Origin: Neobacillus ginsengisoli
GTDB lineage: Bacteria > Bacillota > Bacilli > Bacillales_B > DSM-18226
NCBI RefSeq assembly: GCF_030813055.1
Contig: NZ_JAUSTW010000006.1
Span: 124,001 to 188,000, forward strand
Reading direction: 5' to 3'
Length of the DNA: 64,000 nt
Part shown: positions 7,222 through 15,307 of the stretch, one piece after another
Position numbering within the stretch: the first letter of the stretch is position 1
Layout: each line of letters opens with the position of its first letter
Notes under the pieces: model-generated
Seen by the model: the letters and a program-made list of their open reading frames with translations, nothing else
Told to the model about the DNA's origin: nothing
Database searches by the model: none
Made by a program: the position numbers and the translations under genes

Positions 7222-7788
7222 ATGTCACCCAGACCAAAAGTTGGACTCGAATTTACGAAAATACTTGAAGCAGCAGGAGAGCTGGCCGACGATTATGGAA
7301 TGCAAGAGGTCTCATTAGCTAACCTGGCCAAAAAACTAAATATCCGTCCTCCCTCATTATATAACCATTTTGATGGCTTACAGGGGTTAAGGAAGGAATT
7401 GGCGATCTTTGGAATAGACTTTCTTTATGCTGAATTAGCACAGTCAGCAATCGGGGTGGCACGTGATGAGGCCGTGATTGCCCTAAGTAAAGCCTACATC
7501 AATTTTGCCCGAAAGCACCCGGGGATTTATGAGGCGACACTAATGGCACCTGACCCGGAAGATATGGATGTCCAGCTGGCAGGGGAGAAGGTCGTAAATC
7601 TAACGGTTCGTATCCTGCAGGCATTTAAATTAGAGGGCGATAAAGCAATACACGCAGTAAGAGGATTACGAAGTATTTTACACGGTTTTTCCTCACTGGA
7701 ACAAAAACACGGATTTAACATGGAACTGGATTTAGATGAGAGTTTGGTGATGACGGTTAGGGCATTTTTAATAGGGATTACCGGCTGA
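7222..7788 (+). CDS. TetR/AcrR family regulator
   Basis: A 188-residue regulator. The N-terminal HTH (about residues 10-55) reads VSLANLAKKLNIRPPSLYNHF and is followed by a TetR C-terminal domain of the WHG type (about 80-185), with HAVRGLRSILHGF. It is the second gene of the MBL operon, 13 nt after the hydrolase with AAGGAG before its ATG. The two palindromes at 6443-6483 are its likely operators. Confidence 0.88.
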   Translation: MSPRPKVGLEFTKILEAAGELADDYGMQEVSLANLAKKLNIRPPSLYNHFDGLQGLRKELAIFGIDFLYAELAQSAIGVARDEAVIALSKAYINFARKHPGIYEATLMAPDPEDMDVQLAGEKVVNLTVRILQAFKLEGDKAIHAVRGLRSILHGFSSLEQKHGFNMELDLDESLVMTVRAFLIGITG

Positions 7789-7818
7789 TCAATAGTGATT
7801 TTTATTTGCCATTGCGTT

Positions 7819-7859
7819 AAAATAGTTCATAAATGAACAGTTCATTTATGAACTATTTT
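7819..7859. promoter_or_regulatory. Double palindrome: terminator and probable MarR operator
   Basis: Twenty-base arms (7819-7838 and 7840-7859) pair perfectly around one base. Each arm contains its own perfect palindrome, GTTCATAAATGAAC (7825-7838) and GTTCATTTATGAAC (7840-7853), spaced 15 bp. A T run follows. It can end the TetR transcript as a hairpin and act as a two-site operator just upstream of the MarR gene. Confidence 0.7.
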
Positions 7860-7880
7860 TTTAGGAGGGACTGATACTAA

Positions 7881-8339
7881 ATGGATTATCATGATGAAAA
7901 AGTTAAGAAGGCAATCGAAGTGCTGCAATCTTATTGGGCAATTAACAAAGCTACTGCCAAATTCACACAGCAAAATGCGGAGCGTTTGGGCCTAACGTTG
8001 CAGCAATTATCAATCGTAAATCTTCTTAAATTCACTCCGGGAATAACTCTTAAAGAAATTACCCAAAGACTTTTATCCGCGAAAAGTACTGTCAGTGTCA
8101 GTGTAGAGGGCCTTGTTCAGCTTGGTTTTGTAGAACGGCAGACATCAACCGGGGACCGCAGAGAAATTAATTTGCGGTTAACATCTGAGGGAGAAAAAGT
8201 ATCCAAAAGCTCCACGCAAAATCCTTATTCCTATCAAGCGATGGTTACTGCATTAGAACAAATGGAAGAAACAGAAATTGGGCAGATCGTTGATTTAAAT
8301 AAAAAATTATTGGAAAATCTGCAAAAAGTTGAGTTTTAA
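7881..8339 (+). CDS. MarR family transcriptional regulator
   Basis: A 152-residue winged-helix regulator. The recognition region reads GITLKEITQRLLSAKSTVSV and GFVERQTSTGDRREINLRLT contains the wing with the conserved Asp-Arg-Arg. AGGAGGGA lies about 10 nt before the ATG. It probably represses itself through the tandem palindrome directly upstream. No target gene is attached downstream, so its regulon lies elsewhere or is only itself. Confidence 0.88.
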   Translation: MDYHDEKVKKAIEVLQSYWAINKATAKFTQQNAERLGLTLQQLSIVNLLKFTPGITLKEITQRLLSAKSTVSVSVEGLVQLGFVERQTSTGDRREINLRLTSEGEKVSKSSTQNPYSYQAMVTALEQMEETEIGQIVDLNKKLLENLQKVEF

Positions 8340-8426
8340 GCAGGTTTTGAGTCTATTTTTATTAAATCGACTGTTTTCGAAACCATTTTGATGCTGTTTA
8401 ACGATCACAGTCCTCTCTTATAATCC

Positions 8427-8489
8427 TTTATCAGCGGGAAATTACATTTTATCCGCGAATCTTGATAGTTTATCCGCGGATGCAAATAA
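8427..8489. repeat. Three 21-nt intergenic repeats
   Basis: Three consecutive 21-base units begin TTTATCAGCGGG, TTTATCCGCGAA and TTTATCCGCGGA. The first half of each unit is conserved and the second half varies. A different 21-base array lies at 23937-23999. Confidence 0.6.
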
Positions 8490-8523
8490 AACAAAAGTTG
8501 AGATTTAGATAAAAAAAACGATT

Positions 8524-8559
8524 CCCCTTAAGGTTCTCATGCCATCCTTGGGGCTTTTT
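8524..8559 (+). terminator. Probable terminator of marR
   Basis: CCCC-TT-AAGG pairs with CCTTGGGG with a 2-nt bulge and is followed by CTTTTTG. The stem is imperfect. Confidence 0.45.
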
Positions 8560-8625
8560 GGTAATAGGATAGGAAGTTAACCTCTGCTATAATAGAAGTA
8601 ACATTAGGATAAAAAGGTGATCACT

Positions 8626-9234
8626 TTGCGGAAATCAGAAAAACTAGGATTGGTACTCGACGTTGAAACCACCGGGCTCGGGCCGACAACGGATGAAGTT
8701 ATCGAACTCGCTTTAAAATTATTTTCATATCGAACCGATACGGGAGAGATCATCGAGGTGCTTGAGGAGGATTCCTTTTTAAGAGAACCAATTTCATCCT
8801 CCGCACGGAACAATTATGACCGCGCATTTCGTGTTCATGGAATCCCTTATGAATCAGTTAGGGGAAAAAGCTTTTATGATGTAAAAATCAAGACATACTT
8901 CCATCGGGCCGACACGGTATTTGCTCACAATGCCTCATTTGACCGCAGCTTTCTTTATCAAATGTATCCGGAGGTTAATGAGTTAAAGTGGTATTGCACG
9001 ATGAAAAGTGTTCCTTGGAAAAACTATGGCTTTGCTAATGCAAAACTCCTTACACTATTGCAGTCTCATAACATCACAAATTACCAAACACATAGAGCAC
9101 TTGACGATATTACATACCTGATGGAACTGCTCAAAAAATCAAGCCCGAACGGCAATCTCTATCTTCAAGAGGTCCTCGAATATGGCCCGATGAGAAAATA
9201 TCAGCCAGCCACTTCTCGAAAGAAAATGGGATAA
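8626..9234 (+). CDS. DnaQ-like 3'-5' exonuclease
   Basis: A 202-residue DEDDh exonuclease domain protein. Exo I is LVLDVETTGLG, Exo II FAHNASFDRSF, and Exo III THRALDDITYL carries the His and Asp. These residues bind two metal ions and cut single-stranded DNA or RNA from the 3' end. The start is placed at TTG 8626, because the GTG at 8617 lies inside the Shine-Dalgarno AAGGTGAT. A TATAAT (8588-8593) lies upstream without a clear -35. It is a stand-alone proofreading-like nuclease, not linked to polymerase or repair genes here. Confidence 0.85.
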   Translation: MRKSEKLGLVLDVETTGLGPTTDEVIELALKLFSYRTDTGEIIEVLEEDSFLREPISSSARNNYDRAFRVHGIPYESVRGKSFYDVKIKTYFHRADTVFAHNASFDRSFLYQMYPEVNELKWYCTMKSVPWKNYGFANAKLLTLLQSHNITNYQTHRALDDITYLMELLKKSSPNGNLYLQEVLEYGPMRKYQPATSRKKMG

Positions 9235-9247
9235 TAGCAATCAAAAG

Positions 9248-9290
9248 CCTCCAATGCGTGGATATTCTTACGCATTGGAGGTTTGTCTTT
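9248..9290 (+). terminator. Intrinsic terminator of the exonuclease gene
   Basis: A perfect 12-bp stem, CCTCCAATGCGT with ACGCATTGGAGG, is followed by TTTGTCTTTT. Confidence 0.8.
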
Positions 9291-9295
9291 TCAGG

Positions 9296-9337
9296 GTGGA
9301 CAAATGGTCGAAATGTCCACGAACGGTGCCTGTCACC
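9296..9337. repeat. Dispersed hairpin repeat, copy 1, at the citA 3' end
   Basis: GTGGACA (9296-9302) and TGTCCAC (9314-9320) form a 7-bp stem; then come GAAC and the semi-palindrome GGTGCCTGTCACC (9325-9337). The TGA stop of citA lies inside the last block. A near copy sits at 12306-12346, also on the stop codon of a minus-strand gene and in the same orientation. Confidence 0.65.
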
Positions 9338-10421
9338 GAAATGTTCCAACATACCTAGATTGAGGCCTAAATATTGTGTTGTTTTCGGCCTGTTCGAGAA
9401 CGTGTGCCGTCCAGCCGACCATTCTGCTTGCGGTAAAGGTGGGGGTGAATAGTTCTGCGTCCATATTGATTGCTTTCATGATGGCTGCAGCGTAAAATTC
9501 AACATTTGTGTAGAGGGAGCGGCCAGGCTTAAGTTCTGCCAATAAGTTTATCGCAGTGTCTTCAACTTCCATGGCCAAGTCGAGCCACTGATCTTCTCCC
9601 GCCATTTCCAATAATTTAGCTTTTAAAGAAATGGCCCGGGGATCGCGAGTTTTGTAGACTCGATGCCCAAACCCCATTAATTTTTCTCCTTTGGCTAACC
9701 TTTCACGGATTACTTTTTCTGCATCACCAATCAGAGCAATCTCATTTAGTAGCTCGATAACTCCTGAAGGAGCACCGCCATGAAGGGGTCCTTTCATCGT
9801 ACCGATTGCTGCCGTGACGGCTGAAACTAAATCCGACTCGGTAGATGCCGTTACCCTGGCTGAAAAGGTAGATGCGTTCATGCCGTGCTCAAGAGTTAAG
9901 ATCATATACGTTTCGAGTGCTTCAATATGTGCTTTTATAGGCACTTTTCCATTCATCATATAAAGGTAATTTGCAACAAAGTCTAAGTCACTCCGATGAG
10001 AAACAAACTCTTTTCCCTCTAACTGTCTTTTTCGATAAGCAATAATCGTAGGTACCAGGGCTGTTAACCTGATTGCCTGTGAGGTTGTCGGTTTCCAGCC
10101 ATAATCTAAATTGCCGGCCTCAGCTGAAATAACGGTCCTAATGACACTCATCAAATCCATGCTTGGCGGGAGCTGGTCTAAGATAACCCTTAAATTTTCT
10201 TGCAGATCACGGTTGTCCTTCAACTGCTTTTTAAGCGTATTTAACTGGGTCACATCAGGAACATGGCCGAACCAGACGAGGTAAGCGGCCTCCTCAAATG
10301 AATATCTCTTCGTTATGTCCCTTATTTCATATCCCCGATAATATAACTTGCCTTTTTCTCCATCAATATGACTGATTAAAGTTTCTGCCGCGACAATGCC
10401 TTTTAAGCCTTTTTCAATCAT
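9333..10421 (-). CDS. citA: Citrate synthase CitA
   Basis: A 362-residue type II-fold citrate synthase that condenses oxaloacetate and acetyl-CoA. Catalytic His motifs are present ([10 protein letters not shown] and [13 protein letters not shown]). The usual Asp of NVDFYSG is Glu here (TNVEFYAA, E308), a conservative active-site change that may lower activity. The ATG follows AAAGGAGCG. It is divergent from the LysR gene citR, exactly as in B. subtilis, where CitR represses citA. The stop codon is supplied by a dispersed repeat. A 2-methylcitrate synthase is the alternative, but the neighbour argues for CitA. Confidence 0.9.
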   Translation of the reverse strand: MIEKGLKGIVAAETLISHIDGEKGKLYYRGYEIRDITKRYSFEEAAYLVWFGHVPDVTQLNTLKKQLKDNRDLQENLRVILDQLPPSMDLMSVIRTVISAEAGNLDYGWKPTTSQAIRLTALVPTIIAYRKRQLEGKEFVSHRSDLDFVANYLYMMNGKVPIKAHIEALETYMILTLEHGMNASTFSARVTASTESDLVSAVTAAIGTMKGPLHGGAPSGVIELLNEIALIGDAEKVIRERLAKGEKLMGFGHRVYKTRDPRAISLKAKLLEMAGEDQWLDLAMEVEDTAINLLAELKPGRSLYTNVEFYAAAIMKAINMDAELFTPTFTASRMVGWTAHVLEQAENNTIFRPQSRYVGTFR

Positions 10422-10447
10422 AAAAATCGCTCCTTTCTTTATTTAGT

Positions 10448-10488
10448 AATATTCTATAAAATAAATATAATTAAGAATATTGAATATT
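10448..10488. promoter_or_regulatory. citA-citR intergenic dyads, possible CitR sites
   Basis: AATATTC (10448-10454) is inversely repeated as GAATATT (10475-10481), and a second copy of GAATATT follows directly (10482-10488). Such A/T dyads between a LysR regulator and its divergent target are where CitR would bind. The region is AT-rich, so chance dyads are possible. Confidence 0.4.
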
Positions 10489-10528
10489 TTTAAAGTAATT
10501 GATTACTATTTTTAATAAGGAGAAAAAT

Positions 10529-11407
10529 ATGGAATTTCAGTGGCTAAACACTTTTATTACGGCTGCAGATTGCGGGAATTTCCGAAGAACATCAGATATT
10601 TTATATATTTCGCAGCCTTCCGTTACGGTCCATATAAAACAGCTTGAAAAAGAGCTTGGTATCCTTCTGTTCCATCGGGAAGGGAAAAAAGTAAAACTGA
10701 CCGAAGAAGGGAAAAGGTACCTGGTTCATGCTAAGAGATTGCTGGAGGTTTATCAACGAGGCCTCGAGGATTTACACTCTTTTAACCAAGGGTACACAGC
10801 AAAATTATCAATCGCCATTTCACCGCTGATAGCAGATACCATCTTGCCGTTTGTCTTAAAAAGGTATACAAAACAGCATCCGGAAGTAGAGATTTCCGTC
10901 AAAATTATCGAATCCATCGATATTGAGCAGGCAGTTTTAAAAGAAGAAGTCGATATCGGGCTTTCTTGTTTAAACAGCAGCAATCCCAATTTGATTTGCG
11001 GGCCTTTATCCAAAGATCGAGTTATACTGGTTGCACCCCATGATGGAAGAGATTCCGAAACAGCGCCTCCATTAGATGAAAAAGTGGTGTTGACGACCAA
11101 TTATCTTTTAACCCACAATCATCCAGGGTATTGGGAAAATCTTTGCACGATAGTAAAAAGTAAATATCCAAGTGTACGAATGATGAAGGTGTCACAAATT
11201 CACATTACAAAAAGATTTATTATTGAAGGCCTAGGGGTTTCCTTCCTCCCGACAGCGACAGTCAGAAGGGAATTATTGGAAGGGAGGCTGTTAGAGGTAA
11301 ATTGTTATACCATTAACTTACCGGAAGCTAACACGTACGCAGTTATGAAATATGAGCATTCTACGCAAAAGGAATTTTTAAAGTTTATTTCAAACTATAG
11401 GTTGTAG
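10529..11407 (+). CDS. citR: LysR family regulator CitR
   Basis: A 292-residue LysR-type regulator. The N-terminal HTH (residues 1-60) reads FITAADCGNFRRTSDILYIS and QPSVTVHIKQLEKELG. The substrate-binding domain (about 85-290) begins LSIAISPLIADTILP. The ATG at 10529 is chosen because AAGGAG lies 6 nt upstream and an earlier in-frame TTG (10499) has none. Its length equals that of B. subtilis CitR. It is divergent from citA, which it probably represses. Confidence 0.9.
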   Translation: MEFQWLNTFITAADCGNFRRTSDILYISQPSVTVHIKQLEKELGILLFHREGKKVKLTEEGKRYLVHAKRLLEVYQRGLEDLHSFNQGYTAKLSIAISPLIADTILPFVLKRYTKQHPEVEISVKIIESIDIEQAVLKEEVDIGLSCLNSSNPNLICGPLSKDRVILVAPHDGRDSETAPPLDEKVVLTTNYLLTHNHPGYWENLCTIVKSKYPSVRMMKVSQIHITKRFIIEGLGVSFLPTATVRRELLEGRLLEVNCYTINLPEANTYAVMKYEHSTQKEFLKFISNYRL

Positions 11408-11485
11408 AAGGATGAGCCCTCTATTTCGAGAGAAGGAGATATTTATTATGTTTTCATAGGATGGCTGTATTTTGATGAACCCAAG

Positions 11486-11530
11486 AAAAAAGGCCCTGCT
11501 CGCATCATGTGATGCGAACAGGGCCTTTTT
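11486..11530 (+). terminator. Strong terminator downstream of citR
   Basis: AAAAAGGCCCTGCTCGCATC pairs with GATGCGAACAGGGCCTTTTT with one mismatch, giving a stem of about 20 bp ending in a T run. Confidence 0.85.
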
Positions 11531-11691
11531 GTTTCATGTTTCCCGTATGTAAATTCGAATGATGAAAGGGTATGGGTGAATATAAGGAATCGAATTGCTG
11601 ATTCAAACAAGCTAACTTCACAAAATAGATGTATTCAGCAGGTATGCCCTCAAGGGAAAAATTCCAATCAGAGTAGTATCAACATCAATAA

Positions 11692-12123
11692 TTATTGATG
11701 TGGTTTGCCTTCAGTGAAAATTTGGAAGTTCACACCGAATTTGTCAGTTACACTTCCGTAAGCAGGGCTAAAAAAAGTTTCCTGAAGCGGCATGGTTACT
11801 TGTCCGCCATCCGTTAATGCATCATAAATTTTTCTTGATTTTTCTTCGTCATCAGTAGAAATACAGATCGTCACTTGATTTCCACTATGGTGCGGTTGTC
11901 CTGGGAATGTGTCGGAAAACATAAGTTCAGATTCGCCGATTTTTACAGTTGCGTGTGACACACGGTCCTTTGCTTCTGCTGGTAATGGAAAATCAGGGTT
12001 TTCGGGCATTTCTCCGAATGATTGAACAAAGAGAACTTGGGCATCCATAGCTTTTTCGTAAAAGCTGATTGCTTCTCTTGCATTTCCGTTCATTACTAAA
12101 TAAGGAATTAATTTCAATGTCAT
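11692..12123 (-). CDS. VOC family (PhnB/glyoxalase-like) protein
   Basis: A 143-residue protein with two beta-alpha-beta-beta-beta modules of the vicinal-oxygen-chelate superfamily. It reads IPYLVMNGNAREAISFYEKA, GESELMFSDTFPG and a C-terminal YGSVTDKFGVNFQIFTE, the PhnB-like pattern. Enzymatic function is not assigned for this subgroup. The ATG at 12123 follows AAGGAG; a longer in-frame extension to 12225 lacks a ribosome site and family similarity. Confidence 0.82.
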   Translation of the reverse strand: MTLKLIPYLVMNGNAREAISFYEKAMDAQVLFVQSFGEMPENPDFPLPAEAKDRVSHATVKIGESELMFSDTFPGQPHHSGNQVTICISTDDEEKSRKIYDALTDGGQVTMPLQETFFSPAYGSVTDKFGVNFQIFTEGKPHQ

Positions 12124-12305
12124 AAATAAACAACTCCTTGGTTTATAAGTATTTTTATTTTTCCTACGATGCACGAATCTCTGAATGACAGGTCTCCTAA
12201 TGCCACTTGTCAAAGAAAACAGCATACCTCCTATTATTACCCCATAAATTGATTATAAAACAAAGAACGTTTGTTCGCAACAGGATTTTTGTGTGTCCTC
12301 AACAC

Positions 12306-12346
12306 GTGGACAAAGTCGTGTTTTGTCCACGAACGGTGACAGGCAC
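12306..12346. repeat. Dispersed hairpin repeat, copy 2, at the dinB-family 3' end
   Basis: GTGGACA (12306-12312) and TGTCCAC (12324-12330) form the stem, followed by GAACGGTGACAGGCACT, which abuts the TAG stop of the DinB gene. It matches the repeat at 9296-9337 apart from the loop and a few bases. Confidence 0.65.
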
Positions 12347-12858
12347 TACAAGTATTTTTCATTAATTATTTTTCGGTGGTGCATTTCATGTCCTGCGATG
12401 ATGTAGGCGATGGCACCTGCTGTAATTTCTAAGTTGTTTGCGATGCCTTTATAGGACCACGCTTCTTCTGGCATATTTTGAATGAGGGTGATAGTGGCCC
12501 TTCTTGTTGCGATAAAGTCATTTAGGATGTTTTTGATTGGAATCTTGTTGATTTGGGAGCCTTTAACGTAAAGATTTTCATCAAATCCCGCTAATGGTGT
12601 ATGATCACCGCGACCAACTCTGAGCAGGCGGTAGCTCATGATTCTTTCCGTATCTGTTATATGCCCCAGCACCTCTTTGATGCTCCATTTCCCCTCCGCA
12701 TAGCGAAAAAGACTATCCTCATCAGAAATCCCCGCAAAAAGGTTTTCCATCTTTACAAGATTTTTTTCTAAAGTCTGTAACAGGTCACCTTCCGGAACTA
12801 GTTGAACGTAAGGAACATAATACTCAGGAAACTCGTTTTGATTTGGACGTTGTAACAT
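12346..12858 (-). CDS. DinB superfamily protein
   Basis: A 170-residue four-helix-bundle protein of the DinB/YfiT type. The metal-binding histidines are seen in WSIKEVLGHITDTERIM and in AGHEMHHRKI. DinB-fold proteins include thiol-dependent transferases (bacillithiol in Bacillus); the substrate here is unknown. The ATG at 12858 follows AAGGGAG; the 23-residue extension to 12927 has no ribosome site. The stop codon touches a dispersed hairpin repeat. Confidence 0.85.
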   Translation of the reverse strand: MLQRPNQNEFPEYYVPYVQLVPEGDLLQTLEKNLVKMENLFAGISDEDSLFRYAEGKWSIKEVLGHITDTERIMSYRLLRVGRGDHTPLAGFDENLYVKGSQINKIPIKNILNDFIATRRATITLIQNMPEEAWSYKGIANNLEITAGAIAYIIAGHEMHHRKIINEKYL

Positions 12859-13341
12859 GTGATTCTCTCCCTTCCATTTTCGCACATCGATTCCGATTAA
12901 GTTAATGTCGTTCGGAACCACGGCCATTTTAAAAAATAAACCATCTCTGGTGAAACAACATGTTGCAAAGGATGACGGTTGCTAACCCTTTACTTAATTA
13001 TAACCACCCGCAGACCAATCCTGCCATATTATTCATAATGTTCACATAGATAAAAGTGGTTTGGTTAATGAAATTTTTGGAAGATTAATTGTAGTATTAT
13101 AGTATAGTTTGAGAGTATGTCTATAATTCTGATAGATAACCTAAAAAAGGTGGTACAATCCATTGCGGGATATTTCAAGAATAGAAAACATTGTAAATGA
13201 CTCGTTTAAGGTGCTGAATGGTTTGCCCGCTTACATTTCGCTTGAGCAAAAGGAAAAGCCCCAAAGGGCAATGTCCGCAGGTAACATAATGACGATAATC
13301 GATTTTCTACTGCCAATTTGCTTTCCCTTCCTTACCATTCC
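12859..13341. other. Intergenic stretch without a supported gene
   Basis: An AT-rich gap of 483 bases between the DinB gene and the molybdopterin oxidoreductase. It holds a short palindrome ACAACATGTTG near 12956 and a 78-codon reading frame from TTG 13163 that runs into the 3' end of the opposite gene. I could not recognise that frame and do not call it a gene. Confidence 0.4.
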
Positions 13342-14568
13342 TTATGTGTTGACCCAGGCATCTGTTGAATACCCTCGTTCTTCCCAATATCCGATATGAT
13401 CCTCTTTGATAAGTTGAATCCTGTTTAACCATTTAACTGATTTGTAAGCGTACATTTTAGGTACGATTAATCGAACTGGACCGCCGTTCTTTTGATTTAT
13501 TAACTTTCCGTCCAATAAAACAGCAACCATTATATCGTCCTGCAATGCTTGTTTTATTGTTAAGGTATCTGTATAAACTCCATCAGCTGAATAAAATTTT
13601 ACGTATTTTGTTTCTTTTTTAATACCAGCGTCCTGGAGAAGCTTTTTCAATGGAATCCCTTCCCACGTAATATCGTATACACTCCAACCTGTTACACAAT
13701 GGAAATCACTTACTTGAACATTCCTTTGAAGCTTAACAAACTCACTCCAATTATAATGTTTTGGCTGTTCGACTAAACCATCAAGGGTGAAGCTCCAATT
13801 TTCATTCGTTAGTTTTGGAATTTCTGTTACCGTATAGTACCGAAATTCTCCCTTTTTACCGCCTCCTATTGGTGGGGAAGAATTTGCAGAAGGCAGTGGT
13901 AAAGGCGTAAGTTGATTACCATCTGTTAAAGTTTCTGTCGGTCCGCCAGCGGGAAGATAAGCCCGAAGCCATTTTGTCATAGAAGGTAAAAAAGCAAGTG
14001 CAATGATGCTTCCGCTTAACACCTTTAAAAATGTCCTTCTTTTGTAAATAGGATTTTGATCATCAATTATGAACGGTTCTTGTACTCTTTTTTCAGGTTT
14101 TGTTTTCACGATCTGCTTAAACCATTGGCTTCTAGTAATGCTGTGATAAATGGCATACGGCACCCCGAACCATGTAGATAAATCATGGATGAAAAGGGAC
14201 CATGAGCTTACAATAGGTGGGAATAGTCTATGATAAGTTAACAAGAAACCAGAGACAATCAATAAAATTAAGATAACTAAGAAAAAGTAAAGATTGATCC
14301 GGTTATTTTTCTTTTTTTGAAGTGTCTTTATATGCTGTTTCATTTTAGGAAGATATAATAGCAATGGAAGACAAAGGAATACTCCGACCCAAATGTGAAA
14401 ATCTCTTATCCATACCCTGACTGACGGAAATATGGATCGAAATGTAGAAGAAAATAAGATAAATCCTGTAACACTTAACACCAGAAATAATAGTGCATTT
14501 GAATGATGCAATCGAATAAGTCTTTTTCCAAAATTTAATTTCCTTTGAAAAAAGAGTCTATAATTCAT
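13342..14568 (-). CDS. Cytochrome b561-like/molybdopterin oxidoreductase fusion
   Basis: A 408-residue fusion. Residues 20-145 form four membrane helices with candidate heme histidines (RLHHSN, RDFHIW, TYHRLF, FIHDLS, YAIYHS), as in b561-type cytochromes. Then comes a twin-arginine-like segment KRRTFLKVLSG (about 176-186) with a hydrophobic stretch. Residues 240-408 are a sulfite-oxidase-family molybdopterin domain: DFHCVTGWSVYDITWEG contains Cys291, the Mo ligand. It probably takes electrons through the membrane to an extracytoplasmic Mo site, as the separate MsrP/MsrQ proteins do. The ATG at 14568 follows GGGAGGAG. Remnants of a regulatory system lie directly upstream. Confidence 0.85.
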   Translation of the reverse strand: MNYRLFFQRKLNFGKRLIRLHHSNALLFLVLSVTGFILFSSTFRSIFPSVRVWIRDFHIWVGVFLCLPLLLYLPKMKQHIKTLQKKKNNRINLYFFLVILILLIVSGFLLTYHRLFPPIVSSWSLFIHDLSTWFGVPYAIYHSITRSQWFKQIVKTKPEKRVQEPFIIDDQNPIYKRRTFLKVLSGSIIALAFLPSMTKWLRAYLPAGGPTETLTDGNQLTPLPLPSANSSPPIGGGKKGEFRYYTVTEIPKLTNENWSFTLDGLVEQPKHYNWSEFVKLQRNVQVSDFHCVTGWSVYDITWEGIPLKKLLQDAGIKKETKYVKFYSADGVYTDTLTIKQALQDDIMVAVLLDGKLINQKNGGPVRLIVPKMYAYKSVKWLNRIQLIKEDHIGYWEERGYSTDAWVNT

Positions 14569-14745
14569 CTGTCTCTCCTCCCTTACGTTTATGAATGGGG
14601 TTAACAATAGTAAAAGTACTTCCCTCACCGAGGTCGCTTGTGACAACGATTAATCCGTCATGATTTTTCTGCTATCGTGTCGATCGACATAGATAGCTGG
14701 AATCTGGTTAGGTAAGTCAACTTTCATTTCAATCTTCTTCTTTTC
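14558..14745 (-). pseudogene. Remnant of a sensor histidine kinase
   Basis: On the minus strand, 14745-14680 reads KKKIEMKVDLPNQIPAIYVD, the part of a kinase just before the N box. A little further, in a different frame, comes DGLIVVTSDLGEGSTFTIV, the last strand of a HATPase domain, and the frame ends at 14558 inside the next gene's start (ATGAATTATAG). The phosphorylation domain and the N, G1, F and G2 boxes are gone. This is an internally deleted and frameshifted kinase. Confidence 0.75.
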
Positions 14746-14804
14746 CGTGTGCAAACATCTAAAATGGAGGGTTCATCATCAACTAGTAAAATCCGATTTA
14801 CCAC
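14724..14804 (-). pseudogene. Remnant of a response regulator N-terminus
   Basis: A GTG at 14804 with AAGGATG 7 nt upstream starts VNRILLVDDEPSILDVCTR, the canonical first strand and acidic pocket of a receiver domain. Around 14746 the homology stops and the sequence continues as histidine-kinase text in another frame. So the regulator's body and the kinase's N-terminus were deleted together. Confidence 0.8.
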
Positions 14805-14899
14805 AGATATTCATCCTTAAAGAAATTTACTATTATTTTATCACTTCCAATAGAAAAGTAATAAGTTTAACAGGTTTTCACTTTTTTAATCGGTGTGCA

Positions 14900-15100
14900 T
14901 CATTTATTGTTATCCATCTTATCTTTATTGCTCATATCGTTCTTATCTTTCATATCTTGATTTTTCATCTTATCGTCTTTACCCATACTATCCTTGTTTT
15001 TCTGTATTTCACTTTGCTTCATACTATTATTGGATTTTGAACCATCCATCGCACCATTCCCGCATGCTGCTAATACAACAATCCTACAAAACCTTCGCAA
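14900..15100 (-). pseudogene. MxKDx-repeat lipoprotein, 5' end degraded
   Basis: The frame encodes a lipobox VVLAACG followed by a Met/Lys/Asp-rich repeat tail (MKQSEIQKNKDSMGKDD, MKNQDMKDKNDMSNKDKM), the pattern of pentapeptide MXKDX repeat proteins. Only about 12 residues precede the Cys, too short for a signal peptide, and there is no ribosome site or ATG. The signal-peptide start appears lost. It lies upstream of the broken two-component genes and the molybdopterin oxidoreductase, and probably belonged with them. Confidence 0.55.
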
Positions 15101-15307
15101 TTAAACATTACAAAATGATCGTCTATAAAAATATTTATAGCCAATCATTTGCTGGCAGGAAAGCCCCAATATCTGTGCTTGAAAAACAAGACTCATCATG
15201 CGTTACTAAGGTATACATTTTTTTCTATGAGAAAAAATAATCTTTTTGTCTGTGATAAATGTTACAATTAAGTGAACAATGGAAAAATGTTTTTAGGGTG
15301 ATAAACG

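Noticed and set aside
13163..13399. 78-codon plus-strand frame starting at TTG with AAGGTGG upstream
   Set aside because: No recognisable family, low-complexity hydrophobic end, and it overlaps the 3' end of the oxidoreductase on the other strand. Kept only as part of an intergenic note.
14747..15240. Two plus-strand frames rich in Tyr, Ser and hydrophobic residues
   Set aside because: They are antisense readings of the MxKDx repeat and the response-regulator remnant.
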